Shown here piece after piece: positions 5,863 through 8,851 of a DNA stretch of 8,851 bases. This stretch comes from Acidimicrobiia bacterium. GTDB taxonomy: Bacteria; Actinomycetota; Acidimicrobiia; Acidimicrobiales; Ilumatobacteraceae. A program made the position numbers and the translations under genes. The notes under the pieces were generated by a model. The model made no database searches, was not told the DNA's origin, and saw nothing but the letters and a program-made list of their open reading frames with translations. Numbering within the stretch: the first letter of the stretch is position 1; the number at the start of each line of letters is the position of its first letter. The stretch is taken from contig RGSV01000038.1 of the NCBI GenBank assembly GCA_010025655.1, forward strand, positions 1-8,851. Direction: 5' to 3'.

Positions 5863-7101
5863 CCCCCACGGTGTGCTCTGTGTCTCGTCATCTGGACCCG
5901 TCGAAATCGCATCGTCGCCGAAGCGGCGGCGAATGCGATCCATGGCGCGCGAGGCAATCCCCCAGTTCGCGTTCTGGGTCTGCTGTTCATCACCGTCGAA
6001 CAACTGCAACTGGGTTTCCGGCGCAGCGAAGTTACGCACACTGACGCCCGCAAGACGCACCCCACGCGCAACGTCGATGTCAGCGAGCAAATGGTCGATT
6101 TCCGCGATGACCGCCTGACTCGTATCGATCGGCTCGGCGAGCGTGTGCGAACGGGTGACGGTCGAGAAGTCGCCGTATCGAATCTTGAGGGTAACGGTGC
6201 GCGCGGCAAGCCTCTGATCGCGGCAGCGGCGCGCCACCGTGTCAGCCATTCGCAGCAGGTGACGACGCAGCTCGATCGGCGACGACACGTCATTCGCAAA
6301 TGTCTCTTCACTGCCGATTGACTTTGTCTCGCGGTCGGGCTCGACGACCCGATCGTCAATGGCGTGACTGAGGTCAGAGAGGTGCTCGGCTAACCCAGCC
6401 CCCAGTGCAGCCGTGAGCACGCGTCGGTCACACGCTGCAACATCGCCCACCGTGCGTAGCGCCAGTCGGTGCAGTTTTTCGAGCGTGACCGGCCCGACAC
6501 CCCACAACATTCCGACATCAAGTGGATGCAAGAACTGCAACTCGGTGCCGGGTACGACTTCAAACACGCCAGGCCCAGGGTCGATGCGTTCTCGGCTGGC
6601 GCGCGGCTTGGCGAACTCGGTGGCGAGTTTGGCGATGAACTTCGAGGTCGCAACTCCGACGCTGCACGCCAGACCCACGCGATCGCGCACGGCGTCGCGC
6701 ACCTGATGGGCAATCTCGCTCGCGACACCGAAGATGCGCTGCGCACCGGTGACATCAAGAAAGGCTTCGTCAAGTGACAGACCCTCAACGAGTGGCGTGA
6801 AGTGGTGGAAGACCTCGAACACTCGCCCACTGATCTCGCCGTAATAGTCGTGATCGCCGTCAAGGAAGACTGCGTGCGGACACAATCGGTGCGCTTGTGC
6901 CGACGCCATCGCGCTCTTCACTCCAAACTGCCGCGCCTCATACGATGCGGCCGCCACGACGCCACGTTGCGCCGAACCCCCCACCACGACGGGGCGACCA
7001 ACGAGTTCAGGACGGCGCAACAGTTCGCAGGCCACGAAGAACGCGTTCATATCGACGTGCAGAATGCGCCGAACGGCAGCGTTGTCGGCAAGTGCCGCCA
7101 T
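5848..7101 (-). CDS. dinB: DNA polymerase IV (Y-family translesion polymerase)
   Basis: A 417-residue Y-family polymerase that should extend DNA past lesions or misaligned termini. The palm begins HVDMNAFF (15-22) with catalytic Asp17, and the steric-gate aromatic position is Phe22. The second catalytic pair is Asp111-Glu112 in SLDEAFLD (109-116). CSVGVATSKFIAKLAT (146-161) and the helix-hairpin-helix segment GVGPVTLEKL (201-210) follow. The little finger starts near SIGSEETF (261-268). A sliding-clamp motif QLQLF lies at 364-368, followed by a conserved NWGIASRAMDRIRRRFG segment (379-395). The third residue after the first Asp is Asn19, where E. coli DinB has Asp10. ATG 7101 is preceded by TAGCGT at 7 nt, which fits a leaderless message. 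It is divergent from the small membrane protein gene with only 32 bp between start codons, and a possible LexA box lies on the far side. Confidence 0.95.
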   Translation of the reverse strand: MAALADNAAVRRILHVDMNAFFVACELLRRPELVGRPVVVGGSAQRGVVAAASYEARQFGVKSAMASAQAHRLCPHAVFLDGDHDYYGEISGRVFEVFHHFTPLVEGLSLDEAFLDVTGAQRIFGVASEIAHQVRDAVRDRVGLACSVGVATSKFIAKLATEFAKPRASRERIDPGPGVFEVVPGTELQFLHPLDVGMLWGVGPVTLEKLHRLALRTVGDVAACDRRVLTAALGAGLAEHLSDLSHAIDDRVVEPDRETKSIGSEETFANDVSSPIELRRHLLRMADTVARRCRDQRLAARTVTLKIRYGDFSTVTRSHTLAEPIDTSQAVIAEIDHLLADIDVARGVRLAGVSVRNFAAPETQLQLFDGDEQQTQNANWGIASRAMDRIRRRFGDDAISTGPDDETQSTPWGPRRE

Positions 7102-7108
7102 GCGCGCA

Positions 7109-7114
7109 ACGCTA
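7109..7114 (-). promoter_or_regulatory. Candidate -10 (TAGCGT) for leaderless dinB
   Basis: TAGCGT on the - strand ends 7 nt before the dinB ATG at 7101, the same hexamer and spacing as at the acyl-CoA dehydrogenase. TTCATG lies 18 nt upstream of it as a poor -35 and would overlap the first codons of the divergent gene. Confidence 0.5.
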
Positions 7115-7118
7115 GTAA

Positions 7119-7124
7119 TACGGT
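7119..7124 (+). promoter_or_regulatory. Weak -10 candidate (TACGGT) for the divergent membrane-protein gene
   Basis: TACGGT fits TANNNT and ends 9 nt before the ATG at 7134. With only 32 bp between the two divergent start codons, this gene's promoter core must overlap or adjoin that of dinB. There is no clear -35. Confidence 0.22.
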
Positions 7125-7133
7125 GTTGGGGTC

Positions 7134-7409
7134 ATGAACGAACGTCCGCTGTCGGCTTTGCCCTCGCGCGCCGCGCGCGTGGTGGCGTTCTCGTCGGTGT
7201 TGGTCTCTGGCCTCGCCGGTGGCACCATCGGCTATGCACTAGTTGACGTGCAGTGCACCGGCAATTGTGTCGTGCCGACTGGTCTCGGCATGTTGGTCGG
7301 TTCGGTCGGCTTCGCGCTCGGCATGAGCGTGGTGGCGGTGCTCGGTCTGCGAGCCGTTGGTGAATGGCGTGAACGCAACAGCCCAGACAACACCGACTCG
7401 ACTCGCTAA
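7134..7409 (+). CDS. Small two-helix membrane protein, unknown function
   Basis: A 91-residue protein I do not recognise. Two hydrophobic segments are visible, about 16-38 and 47-72, both rich in Gly (GLAGGTIGYA; GLGMLVGSVGFALG), which suggests close helix packing. Arg residues flank the outer ends (R12, R15; R73, R79, R81), so by the positive-inside rule both termini should be cytoplasmic. The short loop between the helices would then be external and holds CTGNC (41-45), two Cys that could form a disulfide or bind something. The tail (82-91) is polar. ATG 7134 is the only sensible start; there is no strong Shine-Dalgarno. The TAA stop overlaps the next ATG by one base (TAATG), so it is probably translated together with the phosphatase. 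Confidence 0.7.
   Translation: MNERPLSALPSRAARVVAFSSVLVSGLAGGTIGYALVDVQCTGNCVVPTGLGMLVGSVGFALGMSVVAVLGLRAVGEWRERNSPDNTDSTR
7136..7147. promoter_or_regulatory. Possible degenerate LexA (SOS) box by dinB
   Basis: GAAC-GAAC-GTCC matches the actinobacterial LexA core GAAC-N4-GTTC at seven of eight positions. It lies 22-33 nt upstream of the dinB -10 hexamer, a place where a repressor could block the -35 region, but inside the first codons of the divergent gene. Flanking bases do not extend the palindrome. Weak evidence. Confidence 0.2.
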
Positions 7410-8200
7410 TGCCGTCGCTCATCGCGCTTGCTGCCAAACTTGCACGCAGCGCCGGTCAGCATGCACGCACTGGTCGCGCTCAAGGTATGCAGGTCGTTGG
7501 CACCAAACTCACCGACACCGACATGGTCACCAAGTTCGACCGCGAAGCCGAGGCAATGATTGTCACTGGTTTGCGCGCTGCACGACCCGACGACAGCATC
7601 GTCGGCGAAGAAGGTGGCAGCCATCGCGGCACGTCGGGCATCGAGTGGCTCGTCGACCCGATTGATGGCACGACCAGTTTCATGTATGGCCTGCCGACCT
7701 GGTGCGTGTCAATCGGTGCACGCGACGCAGACGGCGGCCTGCTCGGCGCGGTGTATCTGCCCGACCTCGACGAAATGTTTCTCGCCGAACGTGGCGGCGG
7801 TGCCACACTCAACGGTCGCAGTATTCATTGTTCGTCGGCCACCGACGTGAGCAAAGCACTCGTCGCCACCGGCTTTAGTTACACGCCCGCACACCGCACG
7901 GTGCAGTCGCGACGAGTCACCGAATTCATCCACCAGATTCGCGATGTGCGACGAATGGGGGCGGCTGCGGTTGACATTTGTTTCGTCGCGTGCGGTCGTC
8001 TCGATGCCTACTTCGAAGAAAACCTTCACGCGTGGGACATCGCGGCCGCCGAAGTCATCGCCCGCGAAGCAGGAGCCCGAGCCGGCGACTTCGCAGGCGG
8101 GCCGCTGCGGCCCGAGGAAACGTTGATCGCTGCCTCCGGGGTCTTTGATGCGCTCTCGGCACTCTTGATTGCCGCTCAGCGCAAGCACCCGCACGGCTAG
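7409..8200 (+). CDS. Inositol monophosphatase family enzyme
   Basis: A 263-residue Mg-dependent sugar-phosphate phosphatase of the IMPase superfamily. All metal-binding motifs are present: GEEGG at 66-70 (Glu67), WLVDPIDGTTSF at 80-91 (Asp83, Asp86, Thr88), and HAWDIAAAEVI at 207-217 (Asp210). Length is typical. In Actinobacteria this family includes inositol-1-phosphatases (SuhB/ImpA/ImpC), CysQ and histidinol-phosphatase HisN; motifs alone do not separate them, and no his, cys or inositol gene lies next to it. The ATG at 7409 shares one base with the upstream TAA stop, indicating translational coupling to the small membrane protein. Its TAG stop is 17 nt before the response-regulator start. 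Confidence 0.9.
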   Translation: MPSLIALAAKLARSAGQHARTGRAQGMQVVGTKLTDTDMVTKFDREAEAMIVTGLRAARPDDSIVGEEGGSHRGTSGIEWLVDPIDGTTSFMYGLPTWCVSIGARDADGGLLGAVYLPDLDEMFLAERGGGATLNGRSIHCSSATDVSKALVATGFSYTPAHRTVQSRRVTEFIHQIRDVRRMGAAAVDICFVACGRLDAYFEENLHAWDIAAAEVIAREAGARAGDFAGGPLRPEETLIAASGVFDALSALLIAAQRKHPHG

Positions 8201-8203
8201 CAC

Positions 8204-8209
8204 TACCTT
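8204..8209 (+). promoter_or_regulatory. Candidate -10 (TACCTT) for the response-regulator gene
   Basis: TACCTT fits TANNNT and ends 8 nt before the GTG at 8218, close to leaderless spacing. There is no Shine-Dalgarno in the 17-nt gap and no clear -35. The regulator may have its own start or be read through from the phosphatase. Confidence 0.3.
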
Positions 8210-8217
8210 GGTGCTCG

Positions 8218-8851
8218 GTGTCTACGCGCATTCTCACGGTGGAAGACGACGAACGTATTCGCACGTCGGTGCGCCTTGCTCTCGAGGAGGAAGGTTGGGT
8301 CGTTGATGAGGCTGCCAGCGGCGAAGTCGCCGCCGAGAAGTTCGACACGACACCCGCTGACGTGGTACTGATCGACATCATGCTGCCCGGCATCGACGGT
8401 TTTGAATTGTGTCGCAAGATTCGCTCGGCAAGCAGTGTGCCGATCGTGATGGTGACGGCGCGCAGCGACACCCACGATGTGGTCGCCGGTCTCGAAGCCG
8501 GAGCCGACGACTATCTCACCAAGCCGTTTGCACCGAAAGAACTTTCCGCACGAATTCGGGCACTCTTACGGCGCATCAAAACTGCAGATCACCAGCACCA
8601 AAACTTGGTATTCGGCGATCTCGTGATCATTCCTGAAGAGGGTCGGGTCACGCTTGCCGGCGAAGAGGTGCCGCTCACCAAGACCGAGTTTCGACTGTTG
8701 TGTGTGCTCGCCGAGAACCCGAGTGGCGTGTTCAGCCGCGAGACGCTCTTGAAACGCGTGTGGGACTACGACTACTTCGGTGACGGCCGACTCGTCGACG
8801 TGCACGTGCGTCGACTGCGCATGAAGGTGGAACGCGACCCCGCCGAACCGC
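8218..8851 (+). CDS. OmpR/PhoB-type response regulator, 3' end cut by window
   Basis: The first 211 residues of a two-component transcription regulator. The receiver domain (4-118) has the acidic pair Asp10-Asp11, phospho-acceptor Asp53 in LIDIMLPG, Thr80, Tyr99 and Lys102 in TKPF, all intact, so it should be phosphorylated by a histidine kinase. After a linker rich in His/Gln (HQHQN near 126) comes a winged-helix DNA-binding domain, including LTKTEFRLL and RLVDVHVRRLRMKVERDP. Segments such as VPIVMVTARSDTHDVVAGLEAGADDYLTKPF closely resemble mycobacterial MtrA, but orthology is not shown. About 15-20 residues are missing at the end (the usual VRGxGY tail). GTG 8218 is chosen because the next residues, STRILTVEDDE, are the normal domain start; the frame is open upstream into the phosphatase gene. 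The partner kinase, probably downstream, is outside the window. Confidence 0.92.
   Translation, partial: MSTRILTVEDDERIRTSVRLALEEEGWVVDEAASGEVAAEKFDTTPADVVLIDIMLPGIDGFELCRKIRSASSVPIVMVTARSDTHDVVAGLEAGADDYLTKPFAPKELSARIRALLRRIKTADHQHQNLVFGDLVIIPEEGRVTLAGEEVPLTKTEFRLLCVLAENPSGVFSRETLLKRVWDYDYFGDGRLVDVHVRRLRMKVERDPAEP

Noticed and set aside
5553..6359. - strand open frame of 268 codons overlapping dinB and DUF3040
   Set aside because: It is another frame of the same strand within two real genes, Ser/Arg/Cys-rich and without domain features.
1..8851. CRISPR arrays, tRNA/rRNA genes, insertion sequences, riboswitches
   Set aside because: No regularly spaced repeats, cloverleaf-like blocks, transposase motifs or terminal inverted repeats were seen, and gaps between genes are too short to hold them.

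Overview
The window is GC-rich, gene-dense bacterial chromosome with almost no spare DNA; no gap between genes exceeds about 80 bases. Several proteins point to a high-GC actinobacterium: a DUF3040 membrane protein, an 87-residue protein with an FLPLPD/FRLETQYG core, an HNH protein opening with LVLNGTFEPLSVV, a FadE-type acyl-CoA dehydrogenase, and an MtrA-like response regulator. GTG starts and start codons placed directly behind a -10-like hexamer (leaderless style) fit this. Class Acidimicrobiia is my best guess, but it is inference.

Layout. Bases 42-1907 (+) encode a complete half-size ABC exporter. It meets a leftward block tail-to-tail, and the two stop codons share one 8-bp palindrome. 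The leftward block (7101 down to 1900, - strand) reads in transcription order: DNA polymerase IV (dinB), DUF3040 membrane protein, ROK sugar kinase, acyl-CoA dehydrogenase, 87-residue conserved protein, HNH endonuclease-like protein, lipoate-ligase-family protein. Gaps after DUF3040 are 22, 10, 7 and 4 nt, then a 4-nt overlap, so the last six genes are probably co-transcribed at least in part. The dinB to DUF3040 gap is 78 nt and has a possible hairpin and a fresh -10/Shine-Dalgarno. From 7134 rightward (+) lie a 91-residue two-helix membrane protein, an inositol-monophosphatase-family enzyme joined to it by TAATG, and an OmpR/PhoB-type response regulator cut off by the window end.

How the genes work together. 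No single pathway unites them. The leftward block mixes translesion synthesis, sugar phosphorylation, acyl-CoA oxidation and lipoyl attachment, and looks like a housekeeping run in a compact genome. I see no mobile element, CRISPR array, RNA gene, phage or recognisable defence system. The most useful signals are small: identical TAGCGT hexamers exactly 7 nt before two ATG starts, a matching arrangement at the ABC gene, a possible degenerate LexA box beside dinB, and active-site substitutions in the acyl-CoA dehydrogenase and the ROK kinase.
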